A DNA stretch of 8,117 nt from Fimenecus sp045613065 (GTDB lineage Bacteria; Bacillota; Clostridia; Oscillospirales; Acutalibacteraceae): NCBI GenBank assembly GCA_045613065.1, contig JAZLAH010000024.1, forward strand, positions 1 to 8,117. Direction: 5' to 3'. Shown here in pieces: positions 1-7,154 of the stretch (position 1 is the first letter of the stretch; each line of letters starts with the position of its first letter). The notes below the pieces were generated by a model that saw nothing but the letters and a program-made list of their open reading frames with translations, searched no databases and had not been told where the DNA came from. A program made the translations under genes and the position numbers.

Positions 1-554
1 GCGATAACAGGAATACCAAGCTTCTTAGCTTCAGCAACTGCAATCTTTTCTTTTCTTGGGTCAACAATGAACATAGCAGCTGGCTGCTTCTTCATTTCTG
101 TGATACCACCAATGTACTTTTCAAGCTTTTCAATTTCAAGCTCATACTTTGCAACTTCTTTCTTAGGAAGAAGTTCGAATGTACCGTCTTCTTTCATAGC
201 CTGAAGCTGAGCAAGTCTCTTGATTCTCTGCTTAATTGTAGCAAAGTTTGTGAGCATACCACCAAGCCAACGAGCATTAACGAAAGGCATACCACAACGT
301 TCTGCTTCTTCCTTAACCGAACTCTGAGCCTGCTTCTTAGTGCCTACAAAGAGAACTTCGCCACCGTTTTCAGAAACTTCCTTAATTACCTTGTAAGCTT
401 CTTCAAGTTTTTTTACTGTTTTCTGAAGATCAATGATATAAATACCATTTCTTTCAGTGAAGATGTATTCAGCCATTTTTGGGTTCCATCTTCTTGTCTG
501 GTGTCCAAAGTGAACACCTGCCTCGAGTAACTGTTTCATAGATACTACTGACAT
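1..554 (-). CDS. rpsB: 30S ribosomal protein S2 (partial, C-terminus beyond the left edge)
   Basis: This is ribosomal protein S2, a component of the small-subunit head/body junction that is needed for S1 docking and initiation. The visible 184 codons begin MSVVSMKQLLEAGVHFGHQT and contain the family signatures GVHFGHQTRRWNPKM, the NGIYIIDLQKT segment, VLFVGTKKQAQ, and RWLGGMLTNF followed by TIKQRIKRL. The coiled-coil region is present around residues 105-150, and the FIVDPRKEKIAVAEA segment comes near the window edge. Full-length S2 is usually about 240-260 residues, so roughly 60-70 residues lie outside. The ATG is chosen because a very strong Shine-Dalgarno (AAGGAGG) sits just upstream. Codon use favours GGT, GCT, CTT and AAG, as expected of a highly expressed gene. 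It has its own promoter and a structured leader, and is probably followed by tsf outside the window (inference). Identity is very secure. Confidence 0.98.
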   Translation of the reverse strand, partial: MSVVSMKQLLEAGVHFGHQTRRWNPKMAEYIFTERNGIYIIDLQKTVKKLEEAYKVIKEVSENGGEVLFVGTKKQAQSSVKEEAERCGMPFVNARWLGGMLTNFATIKQRIKRLAQLQAMKEDGTFELLPKKEVAKYELEIEKLEKYIGGITEMKKQPAAMFIVDPRKEKIAVAEAKKLGIPVI

Positions 555-561
555 ATTTATT

Positions 562-569
562 TCCTCCTT
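562..569 (-). promoter_or_regulatory. Strong ribosome binding site of rpsB
   Basis: Read on the minus strand, this is AAGGAGGA, followed by a short A/T spacer and the rpsB ATG at 554. It is nearly the full anti-16S complement and fixes the rpsB start. Confidence 0.9.
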
Positions 570-593
570 ATTTTATCCTCTGCACGGGTCATT

Positions 594-650
594 TTTTAAT
601 GGGACATATATTAATGCAATTCCATTAAAATCACCGCACATGCGAATTGC
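594..650 (-). ncRNA. Candidate structured rpsB leader (H-type pseudoknot)
   Basis: Two long complementary pairings are visible in the 5' leader of rpsB. Helix 1 pairs GCAATTC (650-644) with GAATTGC (622-616). Helix 2 pairs TTTTAATGG (630-622), which lies in the loop of helix 1, with CCATTAAAA (602-594) downstream. The two helices share only base 622, so they can form together as a classical H-type pseudoknot with 13-nt loops, or compete. Helix 2 can be extended imperfectly with GGT/ACC toward 585. The structure starts at the predicted transcript 5' end and stops about 25 nt before the Shine-Dalgarno. Ribosomal-protein leaders often bind their own product. S2 autoregulation is known in gamma-proteobacteria, but I do not recognise this exact motif. 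The function is inference. Confidence 0.5.
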
Positions 651-656
651 CTGAAA

Positions 657-685
657 ATTATATCACAATAATTTTATAAATGCAA
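657..685 (-). promoter_or_regulatory. Sigma-A type promoter of rpsB
   Basis: On the minus strand, TTGCAT (685-680) is followed after exactly 17 bases by a perfect TATAAT (662-657). This predicts a transcription start near 650 and a leader of about 95 nt before the rpsB ATG. The promoter lies entirely between the end of the upstream hydrolase gene and rpsB, so rpsB can be transcribed independently of that cluster. This is a consensus match by inspection and has not been tested. Confidence 0.85.
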
Positions 686-713
686 GTGTTTTTTTGTTTT
701 TTCACATATAAAT

Positions 714-1709
714 TTATATACCTAATTTTTCTGGTATAACTTCAACTTTATTACCATCACTTGTTACAGTTATATCTCCATGAATTGCTGTAATGTATGG
801 TAGCATTCCCATTTCTTCAAAATTCTTTAGTGTTTCATCAGATGGATGCCCATAGTTATTGTCATCTCCACACGATATAATAGCATATTCCGGATTCACA
901 GCTGATAAAAAATTATCTATTGATGAGGTTTTACTACCATGATGACTAACTCTCAATACATCAGCAGAAACATCAATATCTGCTCGTAGTAGTTGTTTTT
1001 CAATCTCTTTTTCACTATCACCAGTAAATAAAAACGATGTATTTCCATATGTGATTTTTGTCATAACAGACATATTATTTATATTATTATCCTGCTTCAT
1101 AGGTGCCAATATTTCTACTAACGCAGAACCAAGCATAAAAGAATCTCCACATGATACTGATTTATGATTAATATTGTGACTTGATATTGTATTAATTAAA
1201 TTGTCATAAGACAATGAATCAACATTATTATCATAAGACAGCTTAGGCATCATAATATTAGAAACAGAATAACGATTGATAATTTTTGTTGCAGAACCTA
1301 AATGGTCATCATGCTGATGTGTAATCAATAAATAATCTATTACATCAAATTCTAATGCAAATAAATGTTTTCTGATGTTGTAAAACTGATTAACAGTACT
1401 CGAATCAATCATCATTACTTCATCATCACAAATAATAAGTGTACAATCACCTTGTCCCGTATCAAGATAATAAACAACAAAATTACTTTCCTGTTTTTTA
1501 ACGCTGTCAACAAAATTCATTGTAGATAAAAATTGGGGCCAGTTAGTAACACCTATTAAACACAAAAACTCAAAAATTAAGCTTATAACGATAACTACAC
1601 ATATTATTTTTGCTTTACGTCTGTTATAAAAATAATCAAATGGATTAAAAAAATATCTATTAGGATTTCTTTTTCCGCTTCTGTATAGTTTTCTTTCTTT
1701 TAAAGTCAT
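714..1709 (-). CDS. Membrane-anchored ComEC-like metallo-beta-lactamase fold hydrolase
   Basis: This 331-residue protein resembles the C-terminal metallo-beta-lactamase domain of the competence DNA channel ComEC/Rec2, without the channel. A basic N-terminus (about residues 1-34) is followed by one hydrophobic segment (about 35-54), which reads as an uncleaved signal anchor placing the catalytic domain outside the cell. Domain signatures in order are YLDTGQGDCTLI (81-92), the metal-binding THQHDDHLG (H131, H133, D135, H136), FTGD (228-231), SHHGS (255-259) and GHPS (287-290). All metal-ligand motifs are intact. Family members hydrolyse phosphodiester or related bonds. A role as an extracellular nuclease or in DNA uptake is inference only. 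The start overlaps the 3' end of the radical SAM gene by about 50 nt. No alternative start precedes the anchor, so the ATG is retained despite only a weak AAGG upstream. No intrinsic terminator follows. Confidence 0.88.
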   Translation of the reverse strand: MTLKERKLYRSGKRNPNRYFFNPFDYFYNRRKAKIICVVIVISLIFEFLCLIGVTNWPQFLSTMNFVDSVKKQESNFVVYYLDTGQGDCTLIICDDEVMMIDSSTVNQFYNIRKHLFALEFDVIDYLLITHQHDDHLGSATKIINRYSVSNIMMPKLSYDNNVDSLSYDNLINTISSHNINHKSVSCGDSFMLGSALVEILAPMKQDNNINNMSVMTKITYGNTSFLFTGDSEKEIEKQLLRADIDVSADVLRVSHHGSKTSSIDNFLSAVNPEYAIISCGDDNNYGHPSDETLKNFEEMGMLPYITAIHGDITVTSDGNKVEVIPEKLGI

Positions 1710-3537
1710 TTTCTTTAACCTTATAATTATTGACTGAACCTTGTTTAGGTTTGATTAAACATTTTTTAGATGTACCTATTAAATCATTTCTACCTGATTT
1801 TTTCAGTGCTTCATATACTAAATCATAATTTTTTGGAATGAAATATTGCATTAAAGCTCTTTGCAATGCTTTATCGTGTGGTGTTTTTGCTACATAAACT
1901 TTTTCAAGTGTATATGGATCAAGTTCAGTATAATACATCGCAGTAGAAATTGTTCCAGGAGTCGGATAGTAATCCTGTACTTGTTCAGGATGAAGTTTTT
2001 CATCACGAATAAACTCGGCTAATTCAACAGCATCCTTAAGCGTTGCTCCAGGATGTGATGACATCAAATAAGGAACAAGATATTGTTCTTTACCAATTGA
2101 TTTTGTGTAATTAAAATATTTTTTTGAAAACTCTTTATACGCTTTAATGTGAGGTTTTCCCATTTTATCAAGAACAGTTGCAGAACAATGTTCAGGAGCA
2201 ACTTTTAATTGTCCACTCACGTGATGCTGAACAAGTTCTTTAAAGAATGCATCATTTTTATCACACAACATATAATCATATCTGATACCTGAACGAATAA
2301 AAATTTTTTTTACTTTATCCAAATTTCTAATTTCACGAAGGATACTAAGATATTCCTCGTGTGTCGATATTAATGCAGGACATGGTTCAGGAGCTAGGCA
2401 TTTTTTCCCTTTACAAAGACCATTTTTCAACTGAACATCGCACGAAGTTCTTCTAAAGTTTGCAGTAGGACCACCAATATCATGAATATATCCTTTAAAG
2501 CCATTCATTTCAGTTAACAATTTCGCTTCTTTAATAATCGATTCTCTACTTCTACAAGTAACATATCGTCCTTGGTGAAAAGCAATCGAACAGAAATTAC
2601 ATGCTCCAAAACATCCACGATTGTGAGTAATAGAAAACTGAACCTCAAGAATTCCTGGTACTCCCCCATCTTTTTCATAAACAGGATGATATGTTCTCAT
2701 ATATGGAAGTGAATAAACATCATCTAATTCTTCAGTTGTCAATGGTTCCATAGGCATATTTTGAACAAGCATCATTTTACCGTGACGTTGTTTTATCATT
2801 TTCCCACGTATATGGTCTTGTTCATCCTGTTGAATACGACAAGAAATTGCATATTCTTTTTTTGAGTTCAGTACATTTTCAAAAGAAGGACACTCAACGC
2901 CATTATATGGTGTTTCAGTAACAGGAACAGAATAACAAGTACCTTTAACATCAGTAATATCTTTTATGCTTTCGCCATTATTCAATCTGTTTGCAATTTG
3001 AACGGTCTGTCTTTCTCCCATTCCATAAGAGATAAGGTCAGCACCCGAATCAAAAAGAATAGAAGGTCTTATTTTATCATCCCAGTAATCATAATGAGCA
3101 AAACGACGCAATGATGCTTCAAGACCACCGATAACAATTGGAATATCTCCATATATTTCACGGATTTTCTGACAATAAACAATAACTGCTCTGTCAGGTC
3201 TTAAGCCAATTTTACCACCTGGCGAGTAAGCATCTGTACTACGTTTCTTCTTTGCAACAGTATAGTGTGCAACCATAGAATCAAGGTTACCAGATGAAAC
3301 AAAAAAACCAAGTCTTGGTTTGCCAAACACTTTGAAAGAGTCCTGTCTTCTCCAATCAGGCTGAGAAATTATACCAACCTTATAACCAGCATTTTCAAGA
3401 ACTCTTGTAATAATCGACACGCCGAAGCTGGGATGGTCGACGTATGCATCACCAGATACATAAACAAAATCAACATCATCCCAGCCTCGGGAAATCATAT
3501 CTTCTTTTGAAATTGGTAAAAACTGATTATTCTTCAC
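1660..3537 (-). CDS. YgiQ family (UPF0313) radical SAM protein
   Basis: This is a large radical SAM protein of the YgiQ/UPF0313 family, 625 residues from the chosen start, close to the usual family length. The N-terminal half has the family hallmark YVSGDAYVDHPSFG and a cobalamin-binding-like region (GGLEASLRRFAHYDYW). The radical SAM cluster motif is CFGACNFC (CX3CX2C; C309, C313, C316), followed by GYIHDIGGPTANF. An additional cysteine set (C366, C375, C380, C386) is typical of the family. The C-terminus ends in a very basic KRKK-rich tail. The reaction catalysed is not established for this family. I chose the GTG at 3537 because GAGG lies six bases upstream and the N-terminus then matches family proteins that begin just before FLPxxKEEM. 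ATG 3552 and GTG 3579 are in-frame alternatives. It overlaps ftsK by 11 nt and the hydrolase gene by 50 nt, indicating co-translation. Confidence 0.93.
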   Translation of the reverse strand: MKNNQFLPISKEDMISRGWDDVDFVYVSGDAYVDHPSFGVSIITRVLENAGYKVGIISQPDWRRQDSFKVFGKPRLGFFVSSGNLDSMVAHYTVAKKKRSTDAYSPGGKIGLRPDRAVIVYCQKIREIYGDIPIVIGGLEASLRRFAHYDYWDDKIRPSILFDSGADLISYGMGERQTVQIANRLNNGESIKDITDVKGTCYSVPVTETPYNGVECPSFENVLNSKKEYAISCRIQQDEQDHIRGKMIKQRHGKMMLVQNMPMEPLTTEELDDVYSLPYMRTYHPVYEKDGGVPGILEVQFSITHNRGCFGACNFCSIAFHQGRYVTCRSRESIIKEAKLLTEMNGFKGYIHDIGGPTANFRRTSCDVQLKNGLCKGKKCLAPEPCPALISTHEEYLSILREIRNLDKVKKIFIRSGIRYDYMLCDKNDAFFKELVQHHVSGQLKVAPEHCSATVLDKMGKPHIKAYKEFSKKYFNYTKSIGKEQYLVPYLMSSHPGATLKDAVELAEFIRDEKLHPEQVQDYYPTPGTISTAMYYTELDPYTLEKVYVAKTPHDKALQRALMQYFIPKNYDLVYEALKKSGRNDLIGTSKKCLIKPKQGSVNNYKVKENDFKRKKTIQKRKKKS

Positions 3538-6025
3538 TGTTACCCTCTTCATTTTCGCTATAATCTTTGTTAGCTCCACCCTGAGCTAAAGCATTCATTT
3601 CATACCACTGCTGTTTAGTTATAAGTACTTTACGTGGTTTAGCACCTTCATAAGGACCAATTATTCCACTTGTTTCTAAGTCATCAATTATTCTCGCAGC
3701 ACGAGCATATCCTAACTTGAGTTTCCTTTGAAGAAGTGTTGTGGAGGCTGATTGAGCTTCAATAACAACCTCTATCGCTTTTGGAAGCATCTCATCAGCA
3801 GGTCCTTTTTCACCATCATCACTTGATGATGAAGAATCCTTTTTCTTAACACCAGTCTGTGCAGCTTGTTTGTCAATTTCCTTCATTACATCATCATCAT
3901 AAACAGTTTGTTCTTGATTTTTTATAAATGTAACGACATTTTCAACTTCTTTGTCTGACAAGTAGCAACCTTGTACACGAATTGGTTTTGGAATACCAAC
4001 AGGATAATAAAGCATATCACCATTACCAAGAAGTTTTTCAGCACCAACAGAATCAATAATTGTACGAGAGTCAACCTGAGAGGATACTGATAAAGAAATA
4101 CGGCTTGGAATATTTGCTTTAATAATACCTGTGATAACATCAACAGAAGGTCTTTGTGTTGCGATTACAAGATGCATACCAGCAGCACGAGCCATTTGAG
4201 CTAGACGACAAATCGAATCTTCAACTTCATTTGGTGCAGCCATCATAAGGTCAGACAACTCATCAATAAATATAACAATCTGTGGCATTTTCTTTTTACC
4301 TTGGCTCTCACAAATGCTATTATATCCTGAAATATCTCTTACACTATTTTCTGAGAATGTTTTATATCTTGTAAGCATTTCTGTAACAGCCCATGCAAGA
4401 GCACCAGAAGCCTTTCTTGGGTCTGACACAACAGGAACAAGCAAATGAGGAATACCGTTGTAAATTGTAAACTCAACCTGTTTAGGGTCAATCATCAAAA
4501 GCTTAACTTCTTCTGGAGTAGCGTTATAAAGAATACTAACAATCATAGAGTTAAGACATACAGATTTACCTGAACCAGTAGTACCAGCAATAAGTAAATG
4601 AGGCATCTTAACAAGGTCTGAATAAATAAATTCACCTGTAATATCTTTACCTAATGCCACTGTCAATTTAGATTTTGCGTTTTTATACTGTGGTTGGTCG
4701 ATAACTTCACGAAGAGTAACTGACTGACGAATCTTATTCGGCACTTCAATACCGACAGCAGGTTTATTAGGAATTGGTGCTTCAATACGAACACCAGATG
4801 CTGCAAGATTTAATGCAATATCATCTGCAAGATTTGTAATTTTACTTATTTTTACACCAGCTGCAGGTTGAATTTCATATCGAGTTACTGAAGGACCTCT
4901 TGAAACACCAACCAATCTTGTTGAAACACCAAAACTGTTTAATGTATCAATTAATTTTCTTTCATTATACTTCTGCTCATTTTCATAATCAGATAAATTC
5001 GTGTTTTTAGGAAGATTAAGAATATCAATCGGAGGCATAGTGTACTGCTTGACAGGCTCACTTTCCCATTCTTCATCTGTGTATTCATCAACTTCTTCTG
5101 CTTCTTCATCAGCTTCCTCTTCACCTAAATCAATCTTAATCTGCTCACCGTTTTCAGTGCTTTTATTGATAATATCGTCAAGATTAATGATGTTATCTTC
5201 TTTAGTTTCTTCCTTTACTTCATCAGCAAACATTTTCTCATTCTTAATTTCGGAAAATGGAATAATATCATCTTCAACAATGGGTTCTTCAAGGAAAATA
5301 GGTTCTTTATTTTTCTCAGGTTCAGGACCTAAGTCAACATCAGGATTAAACTCTTTTTTCTTTTTATCTTCTCTATCTTTAGCGTATTGTACAGCCTTCT
5401 CATTATATTCATTAATTTTTTCGCCTGTATATTCACCAAATTTCTTAACAGGTTTAGAAATACCATTGAACAAACCACCTAAAGTAAGCCCAGTGATTAT
5501 CATTACAAATACAAACAAGAGAAGAATAAGAATAATCATTGCTGCAAGTTTATTTTCACCTGTAATTAAGAGAATTAACCCTCCGAACAAAGCACCCCAG
5601 ACACCACCACCAAGCATACTACCGTCAATATAATAGAAATTATATGCATCCTTGATTGCTTCAAAATATGTATTACCATAATTACATTGAGCAATATGAA
5701 CAATACTGCTGATAACAGTCAATAAAACAGTTGCCTGAATAATCTTTGAAATTACATTTTTATCTGCTTTGTCAATTGCGATAAACACTGCGACAACAAG
5801 TAAAAGAAGAGGAAAAATAAATGAGAAAAATCCAAACATACCGAACATAAATGTACGGAGTCCTCCCCATATTCCACCTGCATCAATTATAGCAAGACAA
5901 AACCATAAAATTGAAACTGCAAAAAGTATAATAGCAGATAATTGCTTATTTACAACTACTTGCTTTTTTGCACGCGTCTTCTTTACCTGTTTTTTAGTTG
6001 TTGTTTTCTTTTTCTGCTGAGCCAT
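3527..6025 (-). CDS. ftsK: DNA translocase FtsK/SpoIIIE
   Basis: This 832-residue, septum-located, ATP-driven double-stranded DNA pump clears and segregates chromosomes at division or sporulation. A lysine-rich cytoplasmic start precedes about four membrane segments (roughly residues 29-49, 58-84, 95-112, 140-183). A highly acidic, probably disordered linker follows (about 228-325). The alpha/beta motor has SRGPSVTRYEI near 375, Walker A GTTGSGKS (481-488), Walker B IVIFIDEL (583-590), and the conserved MARAAGMHLVIATQRPSVDVITG segment (611-633). A Ser/Asp-rich spacer (about 729-740) leads to the C-terminal gamma winged-helix domain (about 743-805, LGYARAARIIDDLETSGIIGP), which reads polar KOPS/SRS DNA sequences in the family. 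All motor residues are present. The ATG has a GGAGA ribosome binding site eight bases upstream. It lies 16 nt after uppP and its 3' end overlaps the radical SAM gene. Confidence 0.97.
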   Translation of the reverse strand: MAQQKKKTTTKKQVKKTRAKKQVVVNKQLSAIILFAVSILWFCLAIIDAGGIWGGLRTFMFGMFGFFSFIFPLLLLVVAVFIAIDKADKNVISKIIQATVLLTVISSIVHIAQCNYGNTYFEAIKDAYNFYYIDGSMLGGGVWGALFGGLILLITGENKLAAMIILILLLFVFVMIITGLTLGGLFNGISKPVKKFGEYTGEKINEYNEKAVQYAKDREDKKKKEFNPDVDLGPEPEKNKEPIFLEEPIVEDDIIPFSEIKNEKMFADEVKEETKEDNIINLDDIINKSTENGEQIKIDLGEEEADEEAEEVDEYTDEEWESEPVKQYTMPPIDILNLPKNTNLSDYENEQKYNERKLIDTLNSFGVSTRLVGVSRGPSVTRYEIQPAAGVKISKITNLADDIALNLAASGVRIEAPIPNKPAVGIEVPNKIRQSVTLREVIDQPQYKNAKSKLTVALGKDITGEFIYSDLVKMPHLLIAGTTGSGKSVCLNSMIVSILYNATPEEVKLLMIDPKQVEFTIYNGIPHLLVPVVSDPRKASGALAWAVTEMLTRYKTFSENSVRDISGYNSICESQGKKKMPQIVIFIDELSDLMMAAPNEVEDSICRLAQMARAAGMHLVIATQRPSVDVITGIIKANIPSRISLSVSSQVDSRTIIDSVGAEKLLGNGDMLYYPVGIPKPIRVQGCYLSDKEVENVVTFIKNQEQTVYDDDVMKEIDKQAAQTGVKKKDSSSSSDDGEKGPADEMLPKAIEVVIEAQSASTTLLQRKLKLGYARAARIIDDLETSGIIGPYEGAKPRKVLITKQQWYEMNALAQGGANKDYSENEEGNSEE

Positions 6026-6032
6026 TTAAACA

Positions 6033-6038
6033 TCTCCA
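6033..6038 (-). promoter_or_regulatory. Ribosome binding site of ftsK
   Basis: TGGAGA on the minus strand sits in the 16-nt gap between uppP and ftsK, about seven bases before the ATG at 6025. There is no room for a terminator and promoter here, which supports co-transcription with uppP. Confidence 0.75.
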
Positions 6039-6041
6039 AAA

Positions 6042-6926
6042 TTATAATCCTAAAATGCTACAGAATATCGTAAAAGCACCTATTACTAAGCAATAATATC
6101 CAAAATATTTCCATGCATTTTTCTTCAAAATCCATTGTAAAAGTTTGATACACAATACACCAACAACAGCAGCAACAAGAACACCTATTATTGTTGGAAG
6201 AATTTCAAGCTCCGAACCTGATTCTACAGCATCTTTAAATTCTACAATATTTGCAACGAGAATTGCAGGGATACCTAAAATAAAAGAGTATTCAACCATA
6301 TTAGACTTTGAAACACCACAAATCATACCAGTTGAAATCGTCGAGCCTGAACGTGAAATACCTGGGAAACCTGCTGCAAATGCCTGGGCAATTCCAACAG
6401 CAAAGGCATCTACAGTATTCACTTCACGTGTCAAAGTCTTTTTCTTAGAAATATATGTCGATGTAAGCAACAAAACACCTGTAACTAAAAAGCAAAAACC
6501 TTCTAGCAAGATGCTGTCGTCTTCAGAAAAACCACCAAGCAAATCCATTAGTTTCATATCGTTTCCTACTGGAATCAAAAGCAGTAACAACGGGAAACAA
6601 GAAAAAACAAACATGACAAGCATTTTCTTTTTACCTTCAAGCTTTTTGAATCTAAATTTTCCTGTAAAAATGTCTTTTAGTAAATCAAATGCATCAATCA
6701 CTAATTCAAATATTGTTTTATAAAAAACAACAAAAACAGCAATCAGTGTTCCAAGATGAAGTAAAACTGAAAAAAGTAATGAGCCTTCTCCACCAACTCC
6801 CAAAAAATGTTGAAATAAAGATAAATGGCCACTACTTGAAATTGGTAAAAACTCCGTTATTCCTTGAACACATCCAAGAATAATAGCTTTTAAAATTGAC
6901 AAAATAATCAACCTCACATCAAACAT
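6042..6926 (-). CDS. uppP: Undecaprenyl-diphosphatase UppP/BacA
   Basis: This is an integral membrane phosphatase that converts undecaprenyl pyrophosphate to the monophosphate lipid carrier for peptidoglycan and wall polymers. Loss sensitises cells to bacitracin in known species. The family's two signature loops are intact: QGITEFLPISSSGHL (21-35, with E25 and S30-S32) and GFPGISRSGSTIS (186-198, with R192). About seven hydrophobic segments are visible across the 294 residues, which is the normal size. It is the first gene of the minus-strand cluster. The span is given from the ATG at 6926, but that codon has no purine-rich site upstream. A TTG at 6902 lies nine bases after GAGG and would give an N-terminus MSILKAIILG..., like many clostridial homologues. 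The real protein may therefore be 286 residues. Confidence 0.95.
   Translation of the reverse strand: MFDVRLIILSILKAIILGCVQGITEFLPISSSGHLSLFQHFLGVGGEGSLLFSVLLHLGTLIAVFVVFYKTIFELVIDAFDLLKDIFTGKFRFKKLEGKKKMLVMFVFSCFPLLLLLIPVGNDMKLMDLLGGFSEDDSILLEGFCFLVTGVLLLTSTYISKKKTLTREVNTVDAFAVGIAQAFAAGFPGISRSGSTISTGMICGVSKSNMVEYSFILGIPAILVANIVEFKDAVESGSELEILPTIIGVLVAAVVGVLCIKLLQWILKKNAWKYFGYYCLVIGAFTIFCSILGL
6912..6916 (-). promoter_or_regulatory. Ribosome binding site suggesting a TTG start for uppP
   Basis: Read on the minus strand, TGAGG ends nine bases before an in-frame TTG at 6902-6900. The upstream ATG at 6926 has only A/T-rich sequence before it. This site therefore favours the shorter UppP. The evidence is spacing and fit to homologue N-termini recalled from family knowledge. 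Confidence 0.5.
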
Positions 6927-7073
6927 GTTTTATAAAAAAATATGATATAAGTTTTGTAAATAAAATCTAAACTTAATTTTAAATTATAACTTAAATAGAC
7001 TTACCAATTATTTTATCATAAGAATAAAATAATATCAACATTTTGTTAAAAAATCATTTTTAATATGTATAAA
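6927..7073. other. Divergent A+T-rich intergenic region with weak uppP promoter candidates
   Basis: The gap between uppP and the divergent aconitase gene has no convincing ORF, RNA gene or G+C-rich hairpin. On the minus strand two weak sigma-A candidates serve uppP: TTTAGA (6971-6966), 16 bases, then TATATC (6949-6944); and a perfect TATAAT (6988-6983) with only a poor -35 (ATAATT, 7011-7006). The A+T content makes chance matches likely, so neither is assigned firmly. If the first is used, transcription would start around 6937, only about 11 nt before the ATG at 6926. That would again favour the TTG start. Confidence 0.4.
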
Positions 7074-7099
7074 TATATTGACAAAGTTCTGTCAATATA
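7074..7099. promoter_or_regulatory. Perfect inverted repeat, likely operator over the aconitase -35 box
   Basis: TATATTGACA (7074-7083) and TGTCAATATA (7090-7099) are exact reverse complements separated by six bases (AAGTTC). The left arm contains the whole -35 hexamer and the right arm fills the promoter spacer. A bound dimer would therefore block RNA polymerase, which suggests a repressor. The 26-bp size and 6-bp centre fit a dimeric helix-turn-helix protein such as a CRP/FNR-family or MarR-type regulator, but the regulator cannot be named from the sequence. Confidence 0.6.
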
Positions 7100-7106
7100 A
7101 TAAAAT
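7078..7106 (+). promoter_or_regulatory. Sigma-A type promoter of the aconitase gene
   Basis: A perfect -35 TTGACA (7078-7083) and a 17-base spacer lead to the -10 TAAAAT (7101-7106, five of six consensus bases). Transcription would start near 7113, giving a leader of about 42 nt before the ATG at 7155. Confidence 0.8.
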
Positions 7107-7139
7107 TATAAAAGATTGTTAAAAAAATGAAAAAGTCCT

Positions 7140-7145
7140 AAGGAG
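7140..7145 (+). promoter_or_regulatory. Ribosome binding site of the aconitase gene
   Basis: AAGGAG is followed by TGA and lies nine bases before the ATG at 7155. It decides this ATG over the second in-frame ATG two codons later. Confidence 0.85.
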
Positions 7146-7154
7146 TGATTACAA

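Noticed and set aside
707..718. Perfect palindrome TATAAATTTATA at the hydrolase stop codon
   Set aside because: It is all A/T, has no U-tract on the correct side, and is too weak for a terminator; probably chance in A+T-rich DNA.
3801..3855. Low-complexity Ser/Asp stretch in FtsK considered as a possible frameshift or repeat expansion
   Set aside because: The reading frame continues cleanly into a full gamma domain, and a flexible linker at this place is normal for FtsK/SpoIIIE.
5001..5633. Plus-strand open frame of about 210 codons, serine-rich, opposite ftsK
   Set aside because: It is a mirror of the acidic linker and membrane part of ftsK (GAA/GAT codons read as Ser/Phe on the other strand). 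No ribosome binding site or recognisable domain is present.
6145..6723. Plus-strand open frame of about 192 codons opposite uppP
   Set aside because: It lies wholly antisense to a strongly conserved membrane enzyme and has no plausible product or start signals.
7096..7101. TATAAT as an alternative -10 for the aconitase promoter
   Set aside because: It is only 12 bases from the TTGACA box. TAAAAT at 7101 has the correct 17-base spacing.
7043..7130. Two TTGTTAAA motifs (7043 and 7116) resembling Rex half-sites
   Set aside because: Each lacks the inverted TTAACAA half at the right distance, and such strings are expected by chance in this composition.
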